Shown: positions 16,115 through 25,183 of the stretch, piece by piece
Position numbering within the stretch: position 1 is the stretch's first letter
Layout: each line of letters begins with the position of its first letter
Assembly (NCBI GenBank): GCA_041392205.1
Contig: JAWKMO010000006.1
Location: 1-64,000 of the forward strand
From: Halomarinibacterium sp041392205
GTDB lineage: Bacteria; Bacteroidota; Bacteroidia; Flavobacteriales; Flavobacteriaceae
DNA length: 64,000 nucleotides
Direction of reading: 5' to 3'
Notes under the pieces: model-generated
Databases searched by the model: none
Seen by the model: only the letters and a program-made list of their open reading frames with translations
Told to the model about the DNA's origin: nothing
Program-made: the position numbers and the translations under genes

Positions 16115-17640
16115 TAAGTTCTCAAAATATGGGGAAGTAATTCATTTGGAAAATCCTGATAGCTAAAAGGCCTCACCCATCGTTTAATCGCATGGTTTCC
16201 CACTGCGGTAAATCGGCTATCGGTACTTGCGGGATAAGGGCCCCCATGGGTCATGGCATCGCACACCTCAACCCCTGTTGGCACCCCGTTAAAAACAATA
16301 CGTCCCACTCTGTCTTGAAGCGTTTCAATGAGTTCTGAAAGCTCTGAATACTCTTCTTTTTCGGCAATGATAGTCCCTATAAGCTGTCCTTCCAATTGTT
16401 GAATAATTTGAAACAACTCTTCCTCATTTTTACATTGCACCACTAATGAAAATGGTCCAAACACCTCTTGATGCAATTTTGGGTTTTTTAAAAAAGCTGA
16501 TCCCACAGTACTGACTATTTTGGCTTTTGCATAATTATCCGGAACTTCTCCTTTGTATTCCGCTATTAATGTTGTTTCGTCTTGCGTTACAACTTCGGCT
16601 CCTTTTTTATTGTATGCTAAATGAATGTTGGGGTGCAACATGCAATGAGCATCAATAGCTGCTGTTTTTTCGCCTAATTCTGAAATAAATTTTGAAGTAG
16701 CTTCACTTTCAATAGTTAAAATTAATCCCGGATTGGTGCAAAACTGTCCTGTTCCTAAAGTAATAGAATTTGCGTAGGTAGTGGCAATTTCTGAAGCTCT
16801 GTTTTCTATCGCTTTTAGCGTAATTACTACCGGATTAATACTTCCCATTTCGGCAAAAACAGGGATGGGTTCTGCTCGTTGAGCCACCAAATCGTATAAT
16901 GCCCTTCCTCCTCGAATACTTCCGGTAAAGCCCACACCTTTCACTTTGGGGTGGGAAACCAATTGTTGACCCACTTCAATTCCTGAGCTATTGAGATTTG
17001 AAAAAACACCTTCCGGCATTCCGGTTGCTTTTGCTGCTTTTACTATCGCTGAAGCTACCAATTCCCCGGTACCGGCATGCATAGGGTGCGATTTCACAAT
17101 AACAGGGCATCCTGCCGCTAAGGCACTTGCCGTGTCACCTCCCGCTGTAGAATAGGCTAAGGGAAAATTACTGGCCCCAAAAACCACAATGGGTCCCAAA
17201 GGAATATAGAGTTTTCGTAAATCGGGTTTGGGGATGGGAGCCCTGTCCGGGATGGCTTCATCCACAGTAGGTTGCCGCCAAGTATCGTTTTCAATAAGTT
17301 TGGCAAACATTCGTAGTTGTCCCACCGTTCTCCCTCTTTCTCCTTTGGCGCGACTTTCGGGAAGGCCCGATTCTTTCCTATACATTTCAACTAACGAATC
17401 GCCAAGAGCTTCTATTTCATCAGCAATAGCCATTAAAAATGCTGCTCTTTTTGTACCTGAAGTTTTTCGGTATTCTATAAATGCTTCTGAAGCCAGTGTT
17501 GCCGCTCTATCAATTTCATCTTGAGTGACTTCTATAAAGACTTCCTCATTTTCTATATTTTTTTTTGGATTGAACGTATGGAAAGTTTTGGTTCCTTCCG
17601 CAGAGAGCGCATAGCCTATATAGTTTTTTCCGGTAATCAT
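16114..17640 (-). CDS. alpha-ketoglutarate semialdehyde dehydrogenase (NADP+ type aldehyde dehydrogenase)
   Basis: 508 residues of the aldehyde dehydrogenase superfamily. The cofactor-site region VKSHPMHAGTGELVASAI, GFTGSIRGGRALYDLV, the catalytic Glu in PVFAEMGSINPV and the catalytic Cys in LGTGQFCTNPGL are present. This subgroup oxidises 2,5-dioxopentanoate to 2-oxoglutarate, the last step of hydroxyproline breakdown. It overlaps the deaminase gene by 4 bases and the epimerase by 1, so the operon is tightly coupled. Confidence 0.9.
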   Translation of the reverse strand: MITGKNYIGYALSAEGTKTFHTFNPKKNIENEEVFIEVTQDEIDRAATLASEAFIEYRKTSGTKRAAFLMAIADEIEALGDSLVEMYRKESGLPESRAKGERGRTVGQLRMFAKLIENDTWRQPTVDEAIPDRAPIPKPDLRKLYIPLGPIVVFGASNFPLAYSTAGGDTASALAAGCPVIVKSHPMHAGTGELVASAIVKAAKATGMPEGVFSNLNSSGIEVGQQLVSHPKVKGVGFTGSIRGGRALYDLVAQRAEPIPVFAEMGSINPVVITLKAIENRASEIATTYANSITLGTGQFCTNPGLILTIESEATSKFISELGEKTAAIDAHCMLHPNIHLAYNKKGAEVVTQDETTLIAEYKGEVPDNYAKAKIVSTVGSAFLKNPKLHQEVFGPFSLVVQCKNEEELFQIIQQLEGQLIGTIIAEKEEYSELSELIETLQDRVGRIVFNGVPTGVEVCDAMTHGGPYPASTDSRFTAVGNHAIKRWVRPFSYQDFPNELLPHILRT

Positions 17641-18551
17641 AAATTTTTGTAATCTGGTAATTGAGGACGTGTTTCAAGTCCTTCATTAATTATTTTTAAA
17701 ACGGCCTCTCTTTCTTTGCCAGATAAAGGCAAACGTGGCGCTCTTACAGTTTCACTTCCTAATCCTGTGGCAACCTCGGCTAATTTTATGTTCTGTACTA
17801 ATTTAGGGTTTATATCTAATTCTAACAAAGGTAAAAACCACCGATAGATAGCAATTGCTTCTGGTATTCTACCCGCTTTTTGAAGTTCGTAAATAGCCAC
17901 CGTTTCCTTAGGAAAGGCACAGACCAGTCCGGCAATCCAACCATCGGCGCCCATCAACAGACTTTCAAGAGCCAAAGTATCAACTCCACACATGATTTTA
18001 AGTCGGTCCCCAAAGTTGTTTTTAATTCGAGTAACATTCGAAATATCTCGGGTGGATTCCTTTACCGCTTGTATGTTAGGACATTTCAGTAATTCCTCAA
18101 ACATAGCAAGGGTCACTTCAATTTTATAATCCACCGGGTTATTATATACCATAATGGGCAAAGAAGTATTATTTGCCACTGCTTTAAAATAAGCTACCGT
18201 TTCTTCATCACTCGCTTTGTAGCGCATAGGAGGAAGCATCATTAAACCCGAGGCACCGTCTTCTTCGGCGTGATGGGCGGCAGCAATGGCTCCTTTGGTA
18301 GATTGCTCGGCGATATTGATCAATACCGGCACTTTTCCATGTACTTGCTTTACAGTTTCTTTAGTAAGTGTGCGTTTTTCTTCTTCAGAAAGGGTACTGG
18401 CTTCTCCCAATGTTCCTCCTAAAACAATCCCGTGAACACCTGCTTCCAACTGAGCTGAAATATTATGTTTAAACAAATCTAAATCTAGTGTATCTTCACT
18501 AGTAAATTTGGTAGTTACTGCAGGCATGACGCCTTTCCATTCAAATTTCAT
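17637..18551 (-). CDS. DapA-family deaminase (1-pyrroline-4-hydroxy-2-carboxylate deaminase)
   Basis: 304 residues with the dihydrodipicolinate synthase fold. GGTLGEASTLSEEEK is the substrate-binding loop, the Tyr of MVYNNPVDYKI is catalytic, and the Schiff-base Lys is in IQAVKESTRD. In this operon the likely reaction is deamination and dehydration of 1-pyrroline-4-hydroxy-2-carboxylate to 2-oxoglutarate semialdehyde. True DapA is unlikely because the other three hydroxyproline enzymes follow it directly. It is the first gene of the set. Confidence 0.88.
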   Translation of the reverse strand: MKFEWKGVMPAVTTKFTSEDTLDLDLFKHNISAQLEAGVHGIVLGGTLGEASTLSEEEKRTLTKETVKQVHGKVPVLINIAEQSTKGAIAAAHHAEEDGASGLMMLPPMRYKASDEETVAYFKAVANNTSLPIMVYNNPVDYKIEVTLAMFEELLKCPNIQAVKESTRDISNVTRIKNNFGDRLKIMCGVDTLALESLLMGADGWIAGLVCAFPKETVAIYELQKAGRIPEAIAIYRWFLPLLELDINPKLVQNIKLAEVATGLGSETVRAPRLPLSGKEREAVLKIINEGLETRPQLPDYKNL

Positions 18552-18552
18552 T

Positions 18553-18912
18553 TTATAAATTTTTAAGTTCCTCTTTTAGTTTTTTGGTGAACCCTGAGAC
18601 CACCAAATCGTAAGAATGATCTATTAATTCCAGAATCAATTTTGGAGGAAGGTTAGATTCTACAATCACCGTATTCCAATGCAATTTACTCATATGCCAA
18701 CCGGGCAGGATAAGACCATCATATTGGGTCCTAAGCTCCACCGAGCGTTCTGGGTCGCATTTTAAATTAACCTGGGAAGGAATTCGCTCAAGGCCACAAA
18801 TGGCAAACATTTTTCCCATAACTTTAAAAACCAGCGTTTGTTCATCGAACGGGAAGGACTCGGTGACTCCTTTTTTGGATAAGCAATAATTTCGGAAGTC
18901 TTCGATGTGCAT
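18553..18912 (-). CDS. MmcQ/YjbR family protein
   Basis: 119 residues. The pattern RNYCLSKKGVTESFPFDEQTLVFKVMGKMFAI, VNLKCDPERSVELR and PGWHMSKLHWNTV identifies the MmcQ/YjbR family, a small CyaY-like double-wing fold. The family is often labelled DNA-binding, but the evidence is thin. It ends one base before the DapA-like gene starts, so it is probably co-transcribed by position only. Confidence 0.88.
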   Translation of the reverse strand: MHIEDFRNYCLSKKGVTESFPFDEQTLVFKVMGKMFAICGLERIPSQVNLKCDPERSVELRTQYDGLILPGWHMSKLHWNTVIVESNLPPKLILELIDHSYDLVVSGFTKKLKEELKNL

Positions 18913-18913
18913 C

Positions 18914-19840
18914 TTATTCTACTTTATACCCTAAAATGGGTTGGTTATTAAAATAAATTAATAACGAATCGTGTCCTATTTGTACAGGAACGGTAAAGGT
19001 AACAATGCCTTCTTTTTCAGAAAACAATACCGACTCTTTTGTATTACCATACGCGTATTGAATCTCCTCGGGAGCTTCGGTTTTTAGTTCAAAATAAATT
19101 TCATTCATAGAACTACGGGAATTAATAGTTCCTCCTTTGGGTGAAAGAATGTCGCTGGACTGTAACCCTTCAGCAATTAGTAAGGGTGCATTCGAAAAAT
19201 TTTCAAAACTCATGGTTTCTGCTAAAAAAGTATCTTCCCTCATTTCGGGATAATGACTCTGTATGAATTGTTTTGGAGCGGTTTTATAATAAAAATAAGA
19301 AGGTTGTTTCATAAACTTACCGTTGTATTTTCCAGCGCCCCAAGTCGCATCAAACAAATACCAAGTGCCCTCAATTTTAGCTGCATTCCACACATGGTTT
19401 TTTTTAAAAGCCCTTCCAATATCACTAAAAGTAGCTTTGGTATCCCCATTAATTAGATAGTTTTCAATGCCCTGTAGCTGGCACATTTTTTCAAACACAA
19501 AGGCATAGCCTTCGCAAACCGCAATACCCGTTTGAAGTGTTCTTTCAATTATTTTAGCCCGTGTTTTTTCTTCTTTTTGATTGCGTTCGCGATAGTTTGA
19601 AAACGAATAGTTAAACTTTTTATACTCCTCAGGATCGTATGCTACGTTTTCAATGAGCCAAGTATAAATCGCCCGAACTTTATCTTCTTCCGTAAAAAAA
19701 TCACGGGTAAGAAATCTAGAAAATGTTTCGGAATTGGTAAATGTTTTGGGGTAAAATTGTATGGTAGCATCTACTCTTTCATAATCCTGAGAAACTCCTA
19801 TAAAGGAATGCATAAAAAGTAAAAGCAGCAGTCTTTTCAT
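18914..19840 (-). CDS. secreted transglutaminase-like domain protein
   Basis: 308 residues with a signal peptide ending near GVSQ. The transglutaminase/protease-like core has the Cys in TGIAVCEGYAFVFEKMC, the His in KNHVWNAAKIEG and the Asp in YLFDATWGAG, so the triad is complete. These bacterial proteins are usually exported peptidases or amidases of unknown substrate. A C-terminal beta-rich extension follows (about residues 215-308). The start overlaps the cyclase gene by 4 bases. Confidence 0.85.
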   Translation of the reverse strand: MKRLLLLLFMHSFIGVSQDYERVDATIQFYPKTFTNSETFSRFLTRDFFTEEDKVRAIYTWLIENVAYDPEEYKKFNYSFSNYRERNQKEEKTRAKIIERTLQTGIAVCEGYAFVFEKMCQLQGIENYLINGDTKATFSDIGRAFKKNHVWNAAKIEGTWYLFDATWGAGKYNGKFMKQPSYFYYKTAPKQFIQSHYPEMREDTFLAETMSFENFSNAPLLIAEGLQSSDILSPKGGTINSRSSMNEIYFELKTEAPEEIQYAYGNTKESVLFSEKEGIVTFTVPVQIGHDSLLIYFNNQPILGYKVE

Positions 19841-20586
19841 TTCAAAATTTTATATAAAACCGGCCTGCTTGGTGAGGCGTCGTTAACCAAGGGAGCGGTT
19901 TGCAAATTAAGAATATAACTTCCGTCTTTTATTGTATTACTTACAAAGATAAACTCGGTTATTGTAGCTTCAAATCTTGGGTTTTGGGGATAATCCCAAA
20001 ACGCTTTATGCGCTAGTAACTTTCCTTCGTCTTTCTCTTTATCTACCGACGGCAAATCGATTAGTAAATGATTTACGCCTATTTCACGTAAAAAAGTAGC
20101 TGCTTTTTCTGCTACATAGGGCCAGTGGGTATTTGAGTATTTTTTGGTCTTTTTTGAAGCAAGATTGGGAAGTGTTCTTATTACAACTGCTTCTGGTTTT
20201 TTACCCCTAAGTAAGTGCTTGAGTTGCTTTTCTGAAATTATAAAATCCCCTTCTTTAGTTTCGGGTGCCACCGAAATTACTTCGGTTAAAAAAAAGTGTC
20301 TTTTTAAAGTCTCATGCACCGAGTGAAACGCTTCTGAAATATGCCCTACACACTCGGTATGGGTACCGTGGGCATGCGGATTGAAATACACATTATTAAA
20401 ATTGACAGCGGCACCCTCTTTTACACTTCCTACCCAATCGCCCAACTTCACGGGCCAAACTTCCGGCGCATCAATATACCAAGCACGGGCTTTGCCTTTT
20501 TGCGCTTTTATGGGAACGGAAATATCCAATGGTTTTGATACATCGATATTGAAAATTTGTTTTTCTATGGTAAGTGTTGCTTTCAA
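19837..20586 (-). CDS. cyclase family protein (kynurenine formamidase-like)
   Basis: 249 residues. The metal-binding motif HAHGTHTECVGH (residues about 73-84, variant of HxGTHxD) and a later catalytic region fit the cyclase/formamidase (PF04199-type) family. Members hydrolyse N-formylkynurenine or related amides using zinc or manganese. There are no tryptophan-breakdown genes nearby, so the true substrate is unknown. It is cytoplasmic and overlaps the transglutaminase-like gene. Confidence 0.85.
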   Translation of the reverse strand: MKATLTIEKQIFNIDVSKPLDISVPIKAQKGKARAWYIDAPEVWPVKLGDWVGSVKEGAAVNFNNVYFNPHAHGTHTECVGHISEAFHSVHETLKRHFFLTEVISVAPETKEGDFIISEKQLKHLLRGKKPEAVVIRTLPNLASKKTKKYSNTHWPYVAEKAATFLREIGVNHLLIDLPSVDKEKDEGKLLAHKAFWDYPQNPRFEATITEFIFVSNTIKDGSYILNLQTAPLVNDASPSRPVLYKILK

Positions 20587-20597
20587 GAGTATGGATT

Positions 20598-21728
20598 TCA
20601 GCTTAAATTTACTAAGAAAAGGTCACTTGCTATTCCATCGCTTAAAAATTTTCCTTTTTTGGTCACTTTTAAGGCTCCATTTTCTTCAAAAAGTAATTGG
20701 TTTTTAATATGTATCTCGGCTTGTTGTTCTATATATGCTCGATAATTTTTTCCGAAAGTGTTTTCAACTTCAGAAAGGTTGATCCCCCAAATGGTGCGTA
20801 ATCGCGTCATTACAAATTCATTATAGCGATCATTTTTGGAAAGGGTTTCTCGTTCCAATGGCAATTTTCCTGCTTCTATTTCTTTTAGGTATTTCAAATT
20901 ATTAGCAACGTTCCAACTTCTTGTGGTACCATTAAAACTATGTGCCGAAGGTCCTACTCCCAAATAGGGTTTCCCTTGCCAATAGGCCAAATTATTTTGC
21001 GACTCGAAACCGGGCTTCCCAAAGTTGGAAAATTCATAATTTACAAATCCTCTTTTTTCGGTTTCTGCTACTAAAATTTGATGGTGTTCCTGGGCTACTT
21101 CATCTTCCACTGGTGGGACAATTCCTTTTTCAATAAAAGTTTTTAAAGCCGTTTTGGGTTCTACAGTAAGCGCATAACACGAAATATGGGGCGTCTCTAG
21201 ATCAAATGCTTTTTCCAAATTTTGAAGCCAACGTTCGTTGCTCATTTTTGGAATCCCGTAGATTAAATCGATAGAAATATTATGGAAATGTTCTTTAGCC
21301 ACCGCAATGGATTGTTCTGCTTCGGAAACTGTATGTGCCCGATTCATTAATTTTAAATCTTCTTCAAAAAAGGATTGCACACCAATACTTAATCGGTTGA
21401 TTGGACTTTTAGATATTTGGATGATTCGATTTTTGGAAAGATCGTCCGGATTTGCTTCGAGGGTAATTTCAGTATTTTCAGCAACAGAATAGTGCTGGTA
21501 GATGGTTTCAAATACTTGGTTGAGTTCGGTTTCAGAAAGCAAGGAAGGCGTTCCTCCACCAAAATAAATGGTTTGTATTTCTTCCCTCATTTCTTCCTTC
21601 CGAAGGAGTAGTTCTTTACAAATCGCTTCCACCATTCGCTCTTTATTTTTAAGCGATGTGGAAAAGTGAAAATCACAGTAATGACACGCTTGCTTGCAAA
21701 AGGGAATATGGAGATAGATACCGGCCAT
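20598..21728 (-). CDS. hemW: HemW, radical SAM haem chaperone
   Basis: 376 residues. The radical SAM cluster motif CKQACHYCDFHFS (C-x3-C-x2-C) lies near the N-terminus, followed by YFGGGTPSLL and the HemN-like C-terminal domain. HemW-type proteins lack the extra N-terminal Cys segment of true HemN and deliver haem to cytochromes rather than oxidising coproporphyrinogen. The gene abuts the DUF3667 gene. Confidence 0.9.
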   Translation of the reverse strand: MAGIYLHIPFCKQACHYCDFHFSTSLKNKERMVEAICKELLLRKEEMREEIQTIYFGGGTPSLLSETELNQVFETIYQHYSVAENTEITLEANPDDLSKNRIIQISKSPINRLSIGVQSFFEEDLKLMNRAHTVSEAEQSIAVAKEHFHNISIDLIYGIPKMSNERWLQNLEKAFDLETPHISCYALTVEPKTALKTFIEKGIVPPVEDEVAQEHHQILVAETEKRGFVNYEFSNFGKPGFESQNNLAYWQGKPYLGVGPSAHSFNGTTRSWNVANNLKYLKEIEAGKLPLERETLSKNDRYNEFVMTRLRTIWGINLSEVENTFGKNYRAYIEQQAEIHIKNQLLFEENGALKVTKKGKFLSDGIASDLFLVNLS

Positions 21729-22463
21729 TTACCTAAGGGATACTATAAGAAGTGAAAATCCGTAGCCCAATAGTACATAGAGTAATGTCCCAAAAAGGTA
21801 GGCAAATAACGATTTTAGGATTACTAAGAATAGGTTCCCTTTAAAAAAGGAAACCATAGCATATATATAATAGATAAGCATTACAATCATTGTTAAAAAT
21901 TGCCATCCAGCATCAAAAAACACTACTAAAAACATATTTAATGTCCCTATTAAAATATAGATTCCAACAAGGTAGAACGACTGTGCTATATACTCTGCCC
22001 AACTATATTTTTTATAAAAAAACAACTTAGTAAAAAGGGAAAGCGTAAAAACGAAAATGAAAAGTATATTATTGATGTTTTGAACCATGAACTGCCCGGC
22101 CTCTCTAAAAATATTGAAGGAAACATCACTTCTTTGTGGAATCTTCTCCATTGGGTCATACGCTAATAATGAGCGAATTAATAAATGGATTGCCGTAAGT
22201 AGAATAAAAAAAGAAACCGGTTTAAAATAAGTTTTTCTTTTTCCATTTAAATATTCTTTAGATACCTTACCAGGATTAAGAAACAAAAGTTTTAAGGTCT
22301 TCCAAAAAGGAGCTTCAAAAGAGAATAAACTTGCTGCTAAATCGTTAAAAGTTTCACCAAAACTAACCTTTTGAACCCGAGCTCGCTGGCCACAATCATG
22401 ACAATAGTCGCCCATTACTTCTATCCCACAGTTACTACAATATGTTGGTTTTTCATTTAGCAT
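21729..22463 (-). CDS. DUF3667 domain-containing membrane protein
   Basis: 244 residues. The N-terminal zinc ribbon CSNCGIEVMGDYCHDCGQ is followed by the characteristic F-W-K-T...LNPGKVSKEYLNGKRKTYFKPVSFF segment and then four to five membrane helices. The family is common in Bacteroidota and uncharacterised. It shares one base with the ruvC stop. Confidence 0.88.
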   Translation of the reverse strand: MLNEKPTYCSNCGIEVMGDYCHDCGQRARVQKVSFGETFNDLAASLFSFEAPFWKTLKLLFLNPGKVSKEYLNGKRKTYFKPVSFFILLTAIHLLIRSLLAYDPMEKIPQRSDVSFNIFREAGQFMVQNINNILFIFVFTLSLFTKLFFYKKYSWAEYIAQSFYLVGIYILIGTLNMFLVVFFDAGWQFLTMIVMLIYYIYAMVSFFKGNLFLVILKSLFAYLFGTLLYVLLGYGFSLLIVSLR

Positions 22464-23014
22464 TATCCCACTCTGTCTTCATTCTGTTTTACAAAAGCCG
22501 CCCAACCCGTATAATTTTTTCCCGTTTCCATTTTCCCCGCATTGTAAAAATGGCAAACTGCCGCTGCTAGGCCATCGGTACTATCGAGGTTTTTAGGGAG
22601 TTCTTTCAGGTTCAAAAGACTTTGCAACATTTTTGCCACTTGTTCTTTACTGGCGTTACCATTGCCGGTAATGGCCATTTTTATTTTTTTAGGAGAGTAT
22701 TCGGTAATGGGTACTTGTCGCGAAAGCCCTGCGGCCATGGCAACTCCTTGAGCGCGGCCCAACTTTAACATCGATTGCACATTTTTTCCAAAAAACGGTG
22801 CTTCGATGGCAATTTCATCGGGATGAAAAGTATCAATCAATTCTACCGTTCGTTCAAAAATATGTTTTAGTCGAAGGTAGTGATCGTCGTATTTTGAGAG
22901 TTGCAACTCATTAAGTTGCAGGAAGTGCATTTGTTTTCCAACCACTTTAATGAGTCCAAAACCCATAACCGTTGTACCAGGGTCTATTCCTAAGATGATT
23001 TTATCTGAATTCAT
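22463..23014 (-). CDS. ruvC: RuvC crossover-junction endodeoxyribonuclease
   Basis: 183 residues from MNSDKIILGIDPGTT; an upstream in-frame codon at 23035 would add seven residues with no family support. The acidic catalytic residues are in the D of GIDPGTT, the E of IAIEAPFFGKN and the D of DSTDGLAAAVCH. It resolves Holliday junctions made by RecA and RuvAB. It is the first gene of a long minus-strand run and diverges from the flippase-like gene. Confidence 0.95.
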   Translation of the reverse strand: MNSDKIILGIDPGTTVMGFGLIKVVGKQMHFLQLNELQLSKYDDHYLRLKHIFERTVELIDTFHPDEIAIEAPFFGKNVQSMLKLGRAQGVAMAAGLSRQVPITEYSPKKIKMAITGNGNASKEQVAKMLQSLLNLKELPKNLDSTDGLAAAVCHFYNAGKMETGKNYTGWAAFVKQNEDRVG

Positions 23015-23064
23015 AACGTTTTCGCCTGCGCACAAACAGACAATTTATAGTACATTAGCATTCC

Positions 23065-24006
23065 ATGAAGGTTCCTTTCAACAAAGCTAAGCAATATGGC
23101 TGGTTTGCCCTAAAGGTTTTTATCCTTGCTTTGGCTTTTCTTTTTATTTACCATAAAATGGCAACACAAAAGCCCCTTGCTTGGAAAGGGATTCTGGATT
23201 CTTTCCAGTTAAAAAACGCAGGGTATTTTTTACTTTTTATGGGTTTTGCAATTGCAAATTGGTTTTTTGAAATAAAAAAATGGCAAACTATGGTTTCGGT
23301 CCTTAAAAAAATTTCTTTTTCGGAAGCCCTTACTCAAAGTCTGGCTGCACTCACTGTTTCTTTAGCCACTCCCTTTAGAATAGGCGATTATGGCGCTAAA
23401 GCCTTTTATTTTGAAATGCAACAACGCAAACAAATACTACTTCTTAATTTGATATCCAATGCATTTCAGCTTTTCATCACACTAGTATTTGGAAGTATTG
23501 GGTTGTGGGTTAGTATTCCGTTATTGCCCTTAAAACCTTCAGGGCCTACCCTAGTAGGGTTTTGTTGTGTTTTAGTTGTTGTATTAGCAATAGCCCACTT
23601 TTATAGAAAAAAGGAATGGTTTATAAAAGGCTTTTCAATTAAAAATATGTGGAAAAACTACCAAAAAATTACGGTTGTAGTGAAAAGGAAGGCATTTGCC
23701 TTTTCGTTACTAAGGTATATTATCTTTAGTAGTTTGTTTTTTATGTTGCTTCGGTTTTTTGGTGCCGCTACAACCTTTTGGGAAACGATTCCTTTTATTT
23801 GGAGCATGTATTTATTAGCTTCTCTCCTTCCTGTTTTTTCTTTTTTTGATGTTGTGATAAAAAGTAGTATTTCGGTAGGGTTACTTTCCTATTTAGGAAT
23901 CCCAGAGATGGTTGTACTTACCACTGTAGTAAGCATGTGGCTCCTTAATTTTATTTTCCCAGCCGTTCTAGGTAGTGTGTATGTTCTTAACTTTAAAAGG
24001 ATATGA
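23065..24006 (+). CDS. lysylphosphatidylglycerol synthase TM-domain family protein
   Basis: 313 residues with about seven membrane helices and the family pattern IGDYGAKAFYFEMQQRKQILLLNLISNAFQL. It belongs to the AglD/UPF0104-type integral membrane family, whose members assist lipid-linked sugar or amino-acylated lipid transfer. It overlaps the glycosyltransferase gene by four bases (ATGA), which supports a joint role in envelope glycolipid synthesis. Confidence 0.82.
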   Translation: MKVPFNKAKQYGWFALKVFILALAFLFIYHKMATQKPLAWKGILDSFQLKNAGYFLLFMGFAIANWFFEIKKWQTMVSVLKKISFSEALTQSLAALTVSLATPFRIGDYGAKAFYFEMQQRKQILLLNLISNAFQLFITLVFGSIGLWVSIPLLPLKPSGPTLVGFCCVLVVVLAIAHFYRKKEWFIKGFSIKNMWKNYQKITVVVKRKAFAFSLLRYIIFSSLFFMLLRFFGAATTFWETIPFIWSMYLLASLLPVFSFFDVVIKSSISVGLLSYLGIPEMVVLTTVVSMWLLNFIFPAVLGSVYVLNFKRI

Positions 24007-25127
24007 TTATAGGATTAGGGATTGTTTTCTTTTTGTATTTATTGGCAATTATTTGGATGCTTTTGGGAATCCAAAATCTTTCGTTTTTTAAACCAAAAGA
24101 AACCCCTTTAAAAACTACTTTTTCTATTGTAATTCCTTTCAGAAATGAAGAAAAACAGTTGCCCCTCCTAATAAGGTCGATACAACATTTAAACTACGAC
24201 CCTAATAAGTTTGAAATCCTTTTTGTGGATGACGCTTCTGAAGACCGTTCGGTTTCCATCATTAAAGATGTATTGAAAGATACTTTGCTTACTTTCAAAA
24301 TAATTTCTAACAAACGGTATTCTAATGCGCCCAAAAAAGATGCGATTTCATTGGCCGTGAAAAAAGCAACCAATGCATGGATTATAACAACCGATGCCGA
24401 TTGCCAAGTCCCTCCAGATTGGTTGTTGCTTTTGGATGCCTACATTACTCAATACAATCCTGAAATGGTTTGTATGCCTGTTCTTTTTGAAGAAGCAGAT
24501 TCGTTGCTAGCTCAATTTCAGTTTTTAGACGGCCTAAGTTTACAAGCCACTACGAAAGCGGGATTTGGACATGGGCTTCCGTTACTTTGCAATGGGGCAA
24601 ACTTGGCGTATAAAAGAACATTGTTTTTTGAAGTTGCTGGGTATGTAGATAACGATCAATATGCCAGTGGTGACGATGTTTTTTTAATGGAAAAAATAAA
24701 GGTTCTTTATCCTAAAAAAATACACTATTTAAAAACCCCAAAAGCGACTGTTATTACTCAAAGTGTAAAAAGTTGGAGGGAAGTGATACAACAACGTATT
24801 CGATGGGCTTCAAAAACCAAATATCAAAAAAATAAGGCCGTAACTGTTTTGGGAAGTACTGTTTTACTTGCCAATATGGGTTTTATTGCAAGTGTTGTTT
24901 TGTGTTTTATTTATCCTTTGTATGGGAGTACTTTTTTAGGGTTTATTCTTTTCAAAATAGTGGTTGATGCTTTGTTTTTACACAAAGAAGTGCAATTTTT
25001 TAATAAAAAGATTCAGCTGTTTTTGACAGTAATAAATGCTTTTATTTATCCTTTTATCATGGTTTGGGTAGCCGCAAATAGTATCCGTGGAAATTATAAC
25101 TGGAAAGGCCGAAGTTTTAAAAAATAG
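24003..25127 (+). CDS. glycosyltransferase family 2, membrane-bound
   Basis: 374 residues. An N-terminal membrane helix is followed by a GT-A domain (FSIVIPFRNEEKQLPLLIRSI, FVDDASEDRS, TTDADCQVPPDW as the DxD site) and the acceptor-site motif QQRIRWASK that resembles Q/RxxRW processive enzymes. Two or three C-terminal membrane helices follow. It probably transfers a sugar from a nucleotide donor to a lipid or polysaccharide at the inner face. Confidence 0.88.
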   Translation: MIIGLGIVFFLYLLAIIWMLLGIQNLSFFKPKETPLKTTFSIVIPFRNEEKQLPLLIRSIQHLNYDPNKFEILFVDDASEDRSVSIIKDVLKDTLLTFKIISNKRYSNAPKKDAISLAVKKATNAWIITTDADCQVPPDWLLLLDAYITQYNPEMVCMPVLFEEADSLLAQFQFLDGLSLQATTKAGFGHGLPLLCNGANLAYKRTLFFEVAGYVDNDQYASGDDVFLMEKIKVLYPKKIHYLKTPKATVITQSVKSWREVIQQRIRWASKTKYQKNKAVTVLGSTVLLANMGFIASVVLCFIYPLYGSTFLGFILFKIVVDALFLHKEVQFFNKKIQLFLTVINAFIYPFIMVWVAANSIRGNYNWKGRSFKK

Positions 25128-25183
25128 TGGTTGTTTCAATTATTTTTTTACCTTTAACAGTACCAAATCAAACATTTACACAA

